From contig CALBJX010000094.1 of the NCBI GenBank assembly GCA_937893015.1, positions 62,001-126,000 on the forward strand: 64,000 bases of DNA, in the 5' to 3' direction. The notes under the pieces were generated by a model. That model was given only the letters and a program-made list of their open reading frames with translations, was not told the origin of the DNA and searched no databases. The stretch comes from an uncultured Verrucomicrobiales bacterium (lineage in GTDB: Bacteria > Verrucomicrobiota > Verrucomicrobiia > Verrucomicrobiales > Akkermansiaceae). Below are positions 17,758-25,339 of the stretch, one piece after another. The translations under genes were made by a program, and so were the position numbers. Position 1 is the first letter of the stretch, and the number at the start of each line of letters is the position of its first letter.

Positions 17758-18390
17758 TTATTCGGCATATCCTCTCAGCGGGGATTGTTGGGGCGCTTCG
17801 CGACGGAGGTAGCGCCAGAAGTCGATGTGCGGGCTGTCGGCTTCGGCAGAGAGGCGTTCCTCTGTCATGCGGAAGGGAAAAATGTGCACGGGGACGGGGC
17901 GGTCGGGAGCGGTGCGCAGGGCTTCCGCGACCAGCGTGTAGATTTCCTCAATCGCGGGGTTGCCCATGGCCAGGCAGCCGATGGAGCAGTCTTCGCCGTG
18001 AATCATAATCAGGCTGCCCGTGCGTCCCTGTGCCGTGTCGTAGGCGTTGGGGTAGCCGATGTTGAAGGAGAGGTGATAGCTGCTGCAGGGATTCATGCTG
18101 CGCGGGGTCACGGCATAAAAGCCCTCGGGTACCTGTTCGTCTCCCTCGGCGGTTTTGGGACCGATTGTACCGCTTTGCCCCAAAATGGGGTAGGTGCGGT
18201 GCAACTGCCACTTGCCGCCTTGTTGCACCCATAGTTCCAACACGCCTTCCTCTTTGAACGCGCGGAGGTAGACAGGGCAGCCGAACAGTTTTTTCAGGCG
18301 GGGTGCCACACGTTGCTTTGCTGCTTCGCTGCGGTCATTTTCCGCCATGCCGAAGGCGGTTCGGGTGTAGGAGGCGGCACCTTTTGCCAT
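17758..18390 (-). CDS. L,D-transpeptidase-like protein (YkuD/YafK type) with disrupted 5' end
   Basis: The catalytic region reads M-I-H-G-E-D-C-S-I-G-C-L-A-M-G, with His131 and Cys139 counted from the ATG at 18390. This is the YafK-type L,D-transpeptidase/amidase motif that acts on peptidoglycan cross-links or lipoprotein links. The 18390 start leaves no export signal. Upstream the same frame encodes a perfect hydrophobic signal (K-K-L-L-F-L-P-L-L-S-A-A-A-L-L-L) but has no start codon. An ATG at 18464 would read into it if the A6 run at 18452-18457 had one more base. Frameshift, sequencing error or slippage are all possible. It follows der by about 37 nt. Confidence 0.75.
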   Translation of the reverse strand: MAKGAASYTRTAFGMAENDRSEAAKQRVAPRLKKLFGCPVYLRAFKEEGVLELWVQQGGKWQLHRTYPILGQSGTIGPKTAEGDEQVPEGFYAVTPRSMNPCSSYHLSFNIGYPNAYDTAQGRTGSLIMIHGEDCSIGCLAMGNPAIEEIYTLVAEALRTAPDRPVPVHIFPFRMTEERLSAEADSPHIDFWRYLRREAPQQSPLRGYAE

Positions 18391-18451
18391 GGGGGGAAGG
18401 AGAGGGAATAGCAGAAGTGCTGCTGCCGACAGAAGCGGAAGGAAGAGAAGC

Positions 18452-18457
18452 TTTTTT
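18452..18457 (-). other. Six-base homopolymer that puts the L,D-transpeptidase start out of frame
   Basis: Reading the minus strand, ATG-GCG-GAA leads into A6. With A7 the frame would give M-A-E-K-K-L-L-F-L-P-L-L-S-A-A-A and continue into the enzyme. With A6 the ATG frame runs into unrelated sequence. Confidence 0.55.
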
Positions 18458-18500
18458 CCGCCATGAAGGAAATGTTGTGCGGTCCGGCCGTTTCCGGTCT

Positions 18501-19922
18501 TTACTTCGTTTCGCGCACGCGGGAGCGGGGGGAGAGCACGATGGGGATGCCGTCGCCGCCGTTGATGCGGGAGCGGATGGCGTTGCGCAGGTACTGCGCG
18601 TAGCTGTCCGCCAGCAGTCGCTTGTCGTTGACGAAGAGCACGTATGTCGGCACGGGGATGGTCGTGTACTTCTCGTTGAGGGCGGTGGTGGCGTAGAAGA
18701 GTTTTAATCTCTTGTGCAGCGTGCGGCTCTGGCCGGGGGGATTCATCTCCATAGCGCGTTGGAGCAGGCGGTTCAGCTCGCCTGTGCCCGGCATGTTGCG
18801 GGCTCCCGCCTGCACGCGCTCGATGGCCTTGAAGATGTGCGTGAGCCCCGCGCTCTGCGCGGCCGATACGATGGCAATGGGCGCGTAGTCCAGGAAGAAG
18901 AGGTTCTCCTTCACATGCTCCTTGATGGCTTCCTTGCGGGCGGAAGTAGGAGCGTCGGGGCAGTAAAGGTCGAACTTGTTGATGACGATGATGCAGGGCT
19001 TACATTCCTTGGCAATGATGGAGCCGATGCGGCGATCCTGCTGCGTGACGCCTGCCGACATGTCGATGACGAGCAGGCAGATGTCCGCGCGGCGGATGGC
19101 CTTCTCGGAACGCATGGCGGAGAAGACCTCCACGGAGGTATCGCGCTTGGAGCGGGGGCGCATACCCGCCGTGTCGATGAGCACAAAGCCCTTGTCGCCG
19201 CGGGTGTAGGGGATGTCGATGGCGTCGCGCGTGGTGCCCGCGACATCGGAGACGATGGTGCGGCGGTCGTTGAGAATGGCGTTGATGAGGGAGGATTTAC
19301 CTGCATTCGGGCGGCCCACGATGGCTACCTTGATGGGGGCATCGGCGGTGACTTCCTCTTGCTCCGCCTCCTCTTCGGGCGTGGCATCGGGCGCGACCTC
19401 CGCCTCCGTGGGCGTGGCGCCGAGGGCTTTCAGCGCGGCGTTGAGCTTGGCGGCGAGCTGCTGGAACCCGCGGCCGTGGGCGGCGCTGGTGAACACGTAG
19501 TCCGTGAAGCCCAGTTCGGTGAACTCACCGAGGTTGAGCTCCTGCTTCTCGCTGTCGGCCTTGTTGAGCACCAGCAGCACGGGCACGGGGCTCTTGTGCA
19601 GCTGGGCGGCGATGGCGCGGTCGATGGGCGTGAGGTGGTCGCGGCAGTCGCAGACGAACATGATGTAGTCAGCGGCGTTGAGGGCGATGTCGGCCTCCCG
19701 CGCCACGGCGGTGGCGAAACCATCATCCAGCGTGGAGCCGATGCCGCCCGTATCCACCACGAGGGCAGAGTAGTCCGTGATGCGGACGGGGGCGCAGAGT
19801 CGGTCGCGGGTGACGCCGGGCTGGTCATGCACGATGGCGATGCGGCGCCCCACCATGCGGTTGAAGATGGCGGATTTGCCCACGTTGGGGCGGCCTACGA
19901 TGGCGATGGTCGGTGTGGACAT
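18501..19922 (-). CDS. der: Ribosome-assembly GTPase Der (EngA)
   Basis: A 473-residue double GTPase needed for 50S subunit maturation. First G domain: G-R-P-N-V-G-K-S at 10-17, D-T-G-G, N-K-A-D. Second: G-R-P-N-A-G-K-S near 205, D-T-A-G, N-K-F-D. An acidic Glu-rich linker (about 177-197) joins them, and a KH-like C-terminal domain ends with R-S-R-I-N-G-G-D-G-I-P. Domain order and length match the family. The L,D-transpeptidase gene lies downstream on the same strand. Confidence 0.97.
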   Translation of the reverse strand: MSTPTIAIVGRPNVGKSAIFNRMVGRRIAIVHDQPGVTRDRLCAPVRITDYSALVVDTGGIGSTLDDGFATAVAREADIALNAADYIMFVCDCRDHLTPIDRAIAAQLHKSPVPVLLVLNKADSEKQELNLGEFTELGFTDYVFTSAAHGRGFQQLAAKLNAALKALGATPTEAEVAPDATPEEEAEQEEVTADAPIKVAIVGRPNAGKSSLINAILNDRRTIVSDVAGTTRDAIDIPYTRGDKGFVLIDTAGMRPRSKRDTSVEVFSAMRSEKAIRRADICLLVIDMSAGVTQQDRRIGSIIAKECKPCIIVINKFDLYCPDAPTSARKEAIKEHVKENLFFLDYAPIAIVSAAQSAGLTHIFKAIERVQAGARNMPGTGELNRLLQRAMEMNPPGQSRTLHKRLKLFYATTALNEKYTTIPVPTYVLFVNDKRLLADSYAQYLRNAIRSRINGGDGIPIVLSPRSRVRETK

Positions 19923-20003
19923 GATGCAGTATCGGGTTGTTGTTTGCGGGGGCGCGGCGCCTGTCAGTCGGTCGCTGCGCGGCGAGAAAAGAAAGAAATA
20001 TCC

Positions 20004-20840
20004 TCAGAAGGGGCGGTCGGAGGTGTGGTGAATGTTTTGGTCGCTGCTCTTGGGCTTCACATAGGGCGCAACACCCACGGGGGTGACACCTTTGCCTGTG
20101 CTGATGAGGTCCACAGTGCCGCCCACGCGCTTGTAGAGCTGCTGGTGGGAGCGCTCGCCCTTCGTGTTCATAACGGCGTAGGTGTAGAAGTCCGGCGTGG
20201 ACTGGCAGAGGATGTGAAGGTTCTGCGCGGCATCCAGCATGATGCGCGGCTGCATGAAGTTGAGGTAGCGACCGAGGAAGCACGCGCCCTGCACGCGCTT
20301 GGTGTCGGCATCCGTCACTTGGCCGAAGAGGTTGTCGTGCCCGTCGATGCTGGCGAGCCGCACGCTCATCTCCAGATTTTTGCCGCCCGCGCGAACCGTG
20401 AAGGCGCGCACTTTGCCGCCGCTCGCCAGGGCAAAAAGGGCGCGGTTGGAGGAGCAGGTCGTCACGCCGTCGGGCATGCGGATGGTCGCCACGGCACCAT
20501 AGGAGCCGGAGAAGTCGAGGCGGTAGAAGCTCTTCAAATCCACTTGGAAGGAACGCGTGGAACCCGGGGTGATGGTGAGGTCGGGGAAACGCGGGCTGGC
20601 GAAGGCCGAGACGGGTGCGGCTTCCCCGCGCTTGCTGACGGAGAAGTTCAGCCACGGGCGCTGCGGGCGGTTGGAAAGCGCGATGGTGCTGTCCGTGCGG
20701 TTGATGATGGTGAGCTTAAGCGCGACGTGCTCCCCGAGGATGTAGTCGTGGCGCACGGGTTCAAGCCGCAGTTCCATCTGCGCAAAAGCACTGCCGAGCA
20801 GGCAGCAGAGGACGAGAAGCAGGGTGAGAATCTGTTTCAT
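20004..20840 (-). CDS. Secreted protein of unknown function
   Basis: The ATG at 20840 (M-K-Q-I-L-T-L-L-L-V-L-C-C-L-L-G-S-A-F-A) gives a signal peptide and 278 residues in total. After cleavage the chain (E-L-R-L-E-P-V-R-H-D-Y-I-L-G-E-H-V-A-L-K) looks like an immunoglobulin-type beta sandwich, as in many periplasmic proteins of unknown role. No catalytic motif is seen. It lies 81 nt upstream of der on the same strand and has its own promoter at 20863-20891. Confidence 0.7.
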   Translation of the reverse strand: MKQILTLLLVLCCLLGSAFAQMELRLEPVRHDYILGEHVALKLTIINRTDSTIALSNRPQRPWLNFSVSKRGEAAPVSAFASPRFPDLTITPGSTRSFQVDLKSFYRLDFSGSYGAVATIRMPDGVTTCSSNRALFALASGGKVRAFTVRAGGKNLEMSVRLASIDGHDNLFGQVTDADTKRVQGACFLGRYLNFMQPRIMLDAAQNLHILCQSTPDFYTYAVMNTKGERSHQQLYKRVGGTVDLISTGKGVTPVGVAPYVKPKSSDQNIHHTSDRPF

Positions 20841-20862
20841 GGGAAAGGGTGATAACGCAGAA

Positions 20863-20891
20863 ATTATAGCATATGCGAATTCTATTTGAAA
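20863..20891 (-). promoter_or_regulatory. Promoter of the secreted protein at 20.0-20.8 kb
   Basis: Minus strand: TTTCAA at 20891-20886, a 17-nt spacer ending TGC, and a perfect TATAAT at 20868-20863, about 22 nt before the ATG. Confidence 0.6.
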
Positions 20892-20961
20892 GTGCAAAGT
20901 ACAATGAGCAATGGACAAATCACGAATCATGGCGCAGCAAAGCCGCGCGGGATTGAAGAGG

Positions 20962-21240
20962 CAATGCGATAGCACCATTCGGCAAATGAGGATTTGTAGG
21001 GATGTACGATTTACGATGTACGATGTACGAAGTCAAATTGAGGCGCGGCTTTGCCGCGCGGGGAAGAAGGACCAAGGACGCAAAGCGCGTATGAAAAGTC
21101 TGCTATTGATGAACGCTTTGCGTCCTTCTTCCCTTCATCCGGCGAGCGTAGCGAGCGGAACTCAAACTTCGTACTTCGTACATCGTACATCGTACATTCA
21201 ATTCGACAAACTCTCATTTGCCGAATTGCGCTATGGAATG
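20962..21240. repeat. Nested inverted-repeat element
   Basis: Outer arms at about 20962-20999 and 21204-21240 are imperfect complements (shared CTCATTTGCCGAAT). Middle arms at 21004-21033 and 21166-21196 are arrays of TACGATG/CATCGTA words. A GC hairpin at 21043-21059 (GCGCGGC-TTT-GCCGCGC) sits inside. The inner arms at 21076-21087 and 21114-21125 are perfect 12-bp complements. It fills most of the 432-bp gap between the secreted protein and the pseudokinase gene; no coding region is credible here. Confidence 0.7.
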
Positions 21241-21272
21241 GCAACGTTTGCAAATTGTAATTTCTCTTGCGT

Positions 21273-22628
21273 TTACGGCGCGATGGGCGTGAGCAAACGG
21301 AATCCCAGCGTCTCTGCGGCATACTCGCGGTCGGGCAGGGGCAGGGGGGCGAAGGGGGCGGTGTGACGGATGGCGAGCGGGGCGTTTTCGGGGATGAGCC
21401 CTTGGCCATGACCGCTCATGAAGGAGTCGCAGGTCCATTCATCCGCGCTGCTGCCGCCGAGCTGTGCCAGAGCCGTTTGCAGGGCGGGGGCGGTGGGCAG
21501 GGCAGCGTGGCGGAAGCGGGCGTAGGCGAGCGCCTGCCGGTAGGTGACACCCGTGACGGGTTTTTCGGGCTTGGATTTTTGCTGCGCCTCCCAGTTGAGG
21601 GGGGTAAGGGTGGTGGTCGAGGGAGCACCGCTCAGGCAGCGGGCTTTTTCCTCCTCATCGGCCTTACTCCACTCGCGGAGGAAGGCGGCGTAGTCCGCGA
21701 TGCTGACGGGCTGTGCCGCCACGATGGCGAGGGAATCATCCGCCATGCGGCAGGTGACGCCCTCCGCATGCACGGCGGGCAGGGGGACTGTCTTCGTGCT
21801 GCGGAAGAAGAAACCGGTCGAACCGATGGCTGCGATAAGGGTGAGCCCGAGCACACCGCAGACGGCGGCGGTGATGATGTTCTTCACGCGGCGGCGACGG
21901 CGGCGTTGCAGCCCCGCCTCGCTGGGCTGCTCCTCCTGCTTCTGCTCGACATCGCCGAGCTGGCTGCGCAGGGTTTCCGCCGTTTCGCGGATTTGCGCCC
22001 ACGTGAGCATCTGCCCTTCGTAGCCTTCCCTCAGCCAATGCAGGATGGTGGCGAAGCGCGTGGCACCGGGCACGCCCGTATCGGGCACCAGCGGGTCCAG
22101 CATGGCTGCGAGCGTGCGCATGAGGACCATGTCGTTGACGCGCTCATCTGCCTTGCCGATGACGGGGGAGAGGAAGCAGGGCTTGCCCTGTTCGTTGAGA
22201 ATGACGCTGTCGGCGGTCAGGGGCAGGGTGGCGTGTCCTGCGGCGGCGCAGCGTTCATAGAGCTCCGCGGCGGCGGCGATGATGCGTGCGGCGGCGGGCA
22301 CGGAGAGCGTTTCGCCCTCGGCCATGGCGTTGAGGGCCTTGCCCGCGGGCAGCTCCTGTGTGAGGAACCAGAGCCCATCCGCGCAGAGGGTTTCATACAC
22401 CTGCCCGACGTGGGGCAAATCCGCCGCGCTCACGCGGGCTCTCGCGGTGAGGAGGAAGGCGGCCTGTTGCTCGGGCGCGGCCCCGCGGTGCAGCACCTCC
22501 AGCGCCACCTCGCGGTCCACGCTGCCCTGTTTGGCGGCGTACACATCGCTCCCCTCGCGCACGGCGAGCAGGCGCGTGAGCGTGTAGGCACCGAGCGGGT
22601 GCGGCAGGTCGGGGAAGAGCGGGGTCAT
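21273..22628 (-). CDS. Membrane pseudokinase fused to an FGE/SUMF1-like domain
   Basis: A 451-residue protein. Residues 13-225 align by pattern with a Ser/Thr protein kinase (Y-T-L-T-R-L-L-A, then V-A-L-E-V-L, then S-V-I-L-N-E-Q-G-K-P). The key residues are gone: the VAIK lysine is Glu44, there is no H-R-D, and D-F-G is replaced by S-P-V. A basic stretch (Q-R-R-R-R-R-R) and one membrane helix (about 248-268) follow. The C-terminal part (V-S-I-A-D-Y-A-A-F-L, then G-V-T-Y-R-Q-A-L-A-Y-A-R-F-R) resembles formylglycine-generating-enzyme folds but lacks a visible catalytic Cys pair. Probably a signalling or scaffold protein. Its start overlaps the stop of the gene before it (22625-22628). Confidence 0.55.
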   Translation of the reverse strand: MTPLFPDLPHPLGAYTLTRLLAVREGSDVYAAKQGSVDREVALEVLHRGAAPEQQAAFLLTARARVSAADLPHVGQVYETLCADGLWFLTQELPAGKALNAMAEGETLSVPAAARIIAAAAELYERCAAAGHATLPLTADSVILNEQGKPCFLSPVIGKADERVNDMVLMRTLAAMLDPLVPDTGVPGATRFATILHWLREGYEGQMLTWAQIRETAETLRSQLGDVEQKQEEQPSEAGLQRRRRRRVKNIITAAVCGVLGLTLIAAIGSTGFFFRSTKTVPLPAVHAEGVTCRMADDSLAIVAAQPVSIADYAAFLREWSKADEEEKARCLSGAPSTTTLTPLNWEAQQKSKPEKPVTGVTYRQALAYARFRHAALPTAPALQTALAQLGGSSADEWTCDSFMSGHGQGLIPENAPLAIRHTAPFAPLPLPDREYAAETLGFRLLTPIAP

Positions 22629-23956
22629 TCGGCGGCGGGGTTGGCGAGGTCGTTCAGGAAATCGGAGACAGGCTGCGCTTCTTCGTAGCTGTTGGGGTCG
22701 AGCCCGTCATCGGGCAGCAGGCTGCTGCGCACGGAGTTGCGGCGGCGGCTGTTGAGACGCTGCTCCTGCAGGATGAGGGCGGAGGGCGAGCTGATGCAGT
22801 CCAGAGGCTCGCCCTTGTAATAGAGCTTGGCGGTGAAGCCGTAGTATTTCAGGTCGCCGTAGGCATCCAGCTCCTCCTGCGTGAGGGCAGGCACGGCGTA
22901 GGTGACAAGCAGATTTTCCTCCCACTCGCGCCAGTCGGGCTTCTCGTTCTCCCAGCTCAGCTTGGGCGTGGCGAGGCGGGAGAACTCAATCTTGCGCCCG
23001 TTCACGAGGTCGAAGAACTGGATGGTGATGTAGATGTCGTCGGGGCGCACCTCCTCGCCGGGGGCGAGCATGACGGGCAGCAGGATATCCACGCTCTCGC
23101 CGCGGTCGGGGTCGTAGGTGTGGTTGACGTGGTGCGGGCCGAAGGAGAGCTTGCCGCGCATGGCGGAGGGCTGCTCGAAGCCGAAGGTCAGGCGGCGGGA
23201 GGCGCGGTTGAAGTAGATGCCCGCCGCATCACGCATTTGGAACACGCGGGTGTAGAAGACGCGTGCTTTCTCGGGGTTGAGCAGCTTGTCGTAGGCGAGC
23301 CCGTAGTAGTAGAGCAGGGCGGGGTGCTCGGGGGAGATGGTGCGGGCTTCCTCCAAGCTGAGCACACAGAGACGCATGTCGCCCGCCGTCAAGGCGGTGA
23401 CAGCCTTGCGGATGAGCAGGTCGAGCTCATCGCGGTCGTCCTGGCTGAGCTGTGCGGTGGCGGCGGTCCCGGCCGCTTCCGCGGCGGCGGTGTCGGCGGG
23501 GGTGTCTTTGCCATCCTCACCATCCTCCCCCTCGGGGGTATCCGTCAGGTCGAGCCCTCCCTCCTGCGCCAGAATCGTCTCCACATCGCGGGGGCGCAGG
23601 GGCGGCGGCGCATCGGGGCTGTTTTCCGTGTCGGCGGGGGCGGCGGTTGCGCTGCTGTCTGCGGCGGCGATGCCCGCGGCCCCATCGTTGAGATGTTCGT
23701 TGCCCAGCTCGCGGGCTTCAATCACGGCGAGCATCGCGCGGGAGGCCTCCAGCGACTTCTCGTAGGACATTTCCAATCGGCGGGAGAGCCCTACGCCGAG
23801 GGTGGTCAGCTCCGCCGAGATGATGAGGAAAAGAGCCGTCACCACGAAGCGGCGGCCGAGGAACAGCGCCACGGCTCCGCGACCGAGCGCACGCACGGCT
23901 GCTCGGAAGTCGGTTGCCGTGCGGCGGCGCGGCTCACTTTTCTTCGTTTGCGGCAT
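22625..23956 (-). CDS. Membrane-anchored protein with TPR-like segment
   Basis: A 443-residue protein with a basic cytoplasmic N-terminus and one membrane helix (about 36-56). A long Ala/Asp/Pro-rich low-complexity region (about 90-170) follows. Then comes a helical stretch (L-L-I-R-K-A-V-T-A-L-T-A-G-D and H-P-A-L-L-Y-Y-Y-G-L-A-Y-D-K-L) that looks like a pair of TPR repeats. The last 180 residues are beta-rich. No enzyme motif. It overlaps the upstream gene by 23 nt and the downstream pseudokinase gene by 4, so the three are one tightly coupled operon. Confidence 0.6.
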   Translation of the reverse strand: MPQTKKSEPRRRTATDFRAAVRALGRGAVALFLGRRFVVTALFLIISAELTTLGVGLSRRLEMSYEKSLEASRAMLAVIEARELGNEHLNDGAAGIAAADSSATAAPADTENSPDAPPPLRPRDVETILAQEGGLDLTDTPEGEDGEDGKDTPADTAAAEAAGTAATAQLSQDDRDELDLLIRKAVTALTAGDMRLCVLSLEEARTISPEHPALLYYYGLAYDKLLNPEKARVFYTRVFQMRDAAGIYFNRASRRLTFGFEQPSAMRGKLSFGPHHVNHTYDPDRGESVDILLPVMLAPGEEVRPDDIYITIQFFDLVNGRKIEFSRLATPKLSWENEKPDWREWEENLLVTYAVPALTQEELDAYGDLKYYGFTAKLYYKGEPLDCISSPSALILQEQRLNSRRRNSVRSSLLPDDGLDPNSYEEAQPVSDFLNDLANPAAE

Positions 23957-24737
23957 ATTCGATAATCTCGCCCTTGTACTGCGCGAGCAGAGCCTGCATG
24001 AACTGTTCGGCCGGCTCGCCTTTTTCCGGGGAGAATCCGCCGTAAGTCATGCCGTCCATGCGGATTTTGCGCCCTTTGACGCTGGCGTAGGCCACGCCCT
24101 TGAATCCCTTGCCCCATTGGCGCAGGTCGAGACGGGAGATGTCCGCAATAGTAAAAGTTTCGCCCGCAGCGTTGACCACGTCCTCGTGCAGGGACATCAC
24201 GCGGCGGGAGGTGCGGACCATGAGGAAGGCGAGCGTGGCGGAGATAAGCATGCAGACACCGCCCGCTATCCATTGTTCGCGGATGGCGCCCTTGTCGTGC
24301 CCGTGCTCTCCGGGTTTGATGGGGAAATGTTTTCTCTCGGTGTAGGCCTGCCAGCAATCCATCCAGCCCTTCTTCATGGCATTGAAATCGGCTGCTTCGT
24401 TCGGGCAGACTGCCGCACCTTCACAATCGGCGGGCAGAGGCAGGGCAACGGGTTTCTCGCCGCCTGTGACAAACACCCGTTCGCCGTCCTGCTGCTCCGT
24501 GGCCAGCAGGGGCTTTTCCGCCACTTGGTGCTGCCACTCCTCCTCGCTCATGCTGTCCACCTTGCCGCCGAGCTCGGCGAAGGCGTGGTAGCTGCAAAAG
24601 ACTTCATTTTCCACGCGGTAGCCGATGGCTCCGTCATAAAAGAAGTACAGGCCGAACCCGAAGAAGGCGGCCAACACAATGGCGAAACGGACGAAGGTGT
24701 CCGCCGTGGGCTTGCAGATGATGGGGCTGTCTGCCAT
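23934..24737 (-). CDS. Membrane protein of unknown function, first gene of the pseudokinase operon
   Basis: The ATG at 24737 (M-A-D-S-P-I-I-C-K-P) gives 267 residues. One membrane helix lies at about 18-38 and another at about 155-176. Between them is a periplasmic loop with three cysteines (F-C-S-Y-H, A-V-C-P-N, M-D-C-W-Q). The C-terminal segment (I-A-D-I-S-R-L-D-L-R-Q-W-G-K-G-F-K-G-V-A) is cytoplasmic. I do not recognise a family. It is translationally coupled to the TPR-like gene, so it probably works with it and the pseudokinase at the inner membrane. Confidence 0.55.
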   Translation of the reverse strand: MADSPIICKPTADTFVRFAIVLAAFFGFGLYFFYDGAIGYRVENEVFCSYHAFAELGGKVDSMSEEEWQHQVAEKPLLATEQQDGERVFVTGGEKPVALPLPADCEGAAVCPNEAADFNAMKKGWMDCWQAYTERKHFPIKPGEHGHDKGAIREQWIAGGVCMLISATLAFLMVRTSRRVMSLHEDVVNAAGETFTIADISRLDLRQWGKGFKGVAYASVKGRKIRMDGMTYGGFSPEKGEPAEQFMQALLAQYKGEIIEYAANEEK

Positions 24738-24763
24738 ATGTGCGCGTAGAATAGCATAAACAA

Positions 24764-24799
24764 GCGCCCTTGAACAGCAAAAAGAACGTTCAAGGGCGC
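24764..24799 (-). terminator. Hairpin after the small secreted protein gene
   Basis: A 12-bp perfect stem (GCGCCCTTGAAC) around a 12-nt loop lies 25 nt past the stop at 24824. The T tract is weak (CTTGTTTA). Confidence 0.6.
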
Positions 24800-24823
24800 G
24801 TGGTGTGCGGCATGTGGTGCCTT

Positions 24824-25318
24824 TTAGTTGCCGAAGAAGCTCTTCAGCGCACTGCCTGCGGCGCGGACGGCGTCGTTGGCGCCGTTGGCCACGGGCTCGG
24901 TGGTGCTCACCAGTCGCACGGTGGGTTTGCTGTCGCCCGAGGGCATGGTGACGGCAAAGACTGTGGTCTGCGGCTTGTTGATGAGGCTGCCGTGCCACTG
25001 TACGGAGATTTCGTATATCGTTCCCATGAGGTTGGCGCCCGTCCAGCCGATGGCGGGTCCGTTGTCCTTCGTCATCACGTCGACTTTGGTGACGCTCATG
25101 GTGTCCACCACAGGCTTGCCCATGACAGGCAGCAGGGAGTGGGTGTTGATGGTGAGCTGCTCCATCTGGTCGCGGGCACCGTTGCAGTTGTGCTCCAGCA
25201 CATAGTCCGCAGCGGGGCGCATGGCCATCTTGTAAATTTCCGTGCTGAGATTTTGGCCGAACATCGCCGTGCCGACAAAGGGCAGGGCGCCGATAAGCAG
25301 GTAAAGCGGCTTCTTCAT
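24824..25318 (-). CDS. Small secreted protein of unknown function
   Basis: A 164-residue protein with a signal peptide (M-K-K-P-L-Y-L-L-I-G-A-L-P-F-V-G-T-A-M-F). The mature part is a mixed alpha/beta domain (M-E-Q-L-T-I-N-T-H-S-L-L) with no known motif. A TATAAT (minus strand, 25330-25325) lies about 7 nt before the start, inside the gap after the transporter gene, so it may have its own nearly leaderless transcript as well as read-through. Confidence 0.6.
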   Translation of the reverse strand: MKKPLYLLIGALPFVGTAMFGQNLSTEIYKMAMRPAADYVLEHNCNGARDQMEQLTINTHSLLPVMGKPVVDTMSVTKVDVMTKDNGPAIGWTGANLMGTIYEISVQWHGSLINKPQTTVFAVTMPSGDSKPTVRLVSTTEPVANGANDAVRAAGSALKSFFGN

Positions 25319-25339
25319 GCGGTTATTATAGCGGGGGTG

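Noticed and set aside
20911..21409. Open frames on both strands in the gap at 21 kb
   Set aside because: They run across a nested inverted repeat and encode repeats of Y-D-V-R and R-T-S type only; no start signal or family.
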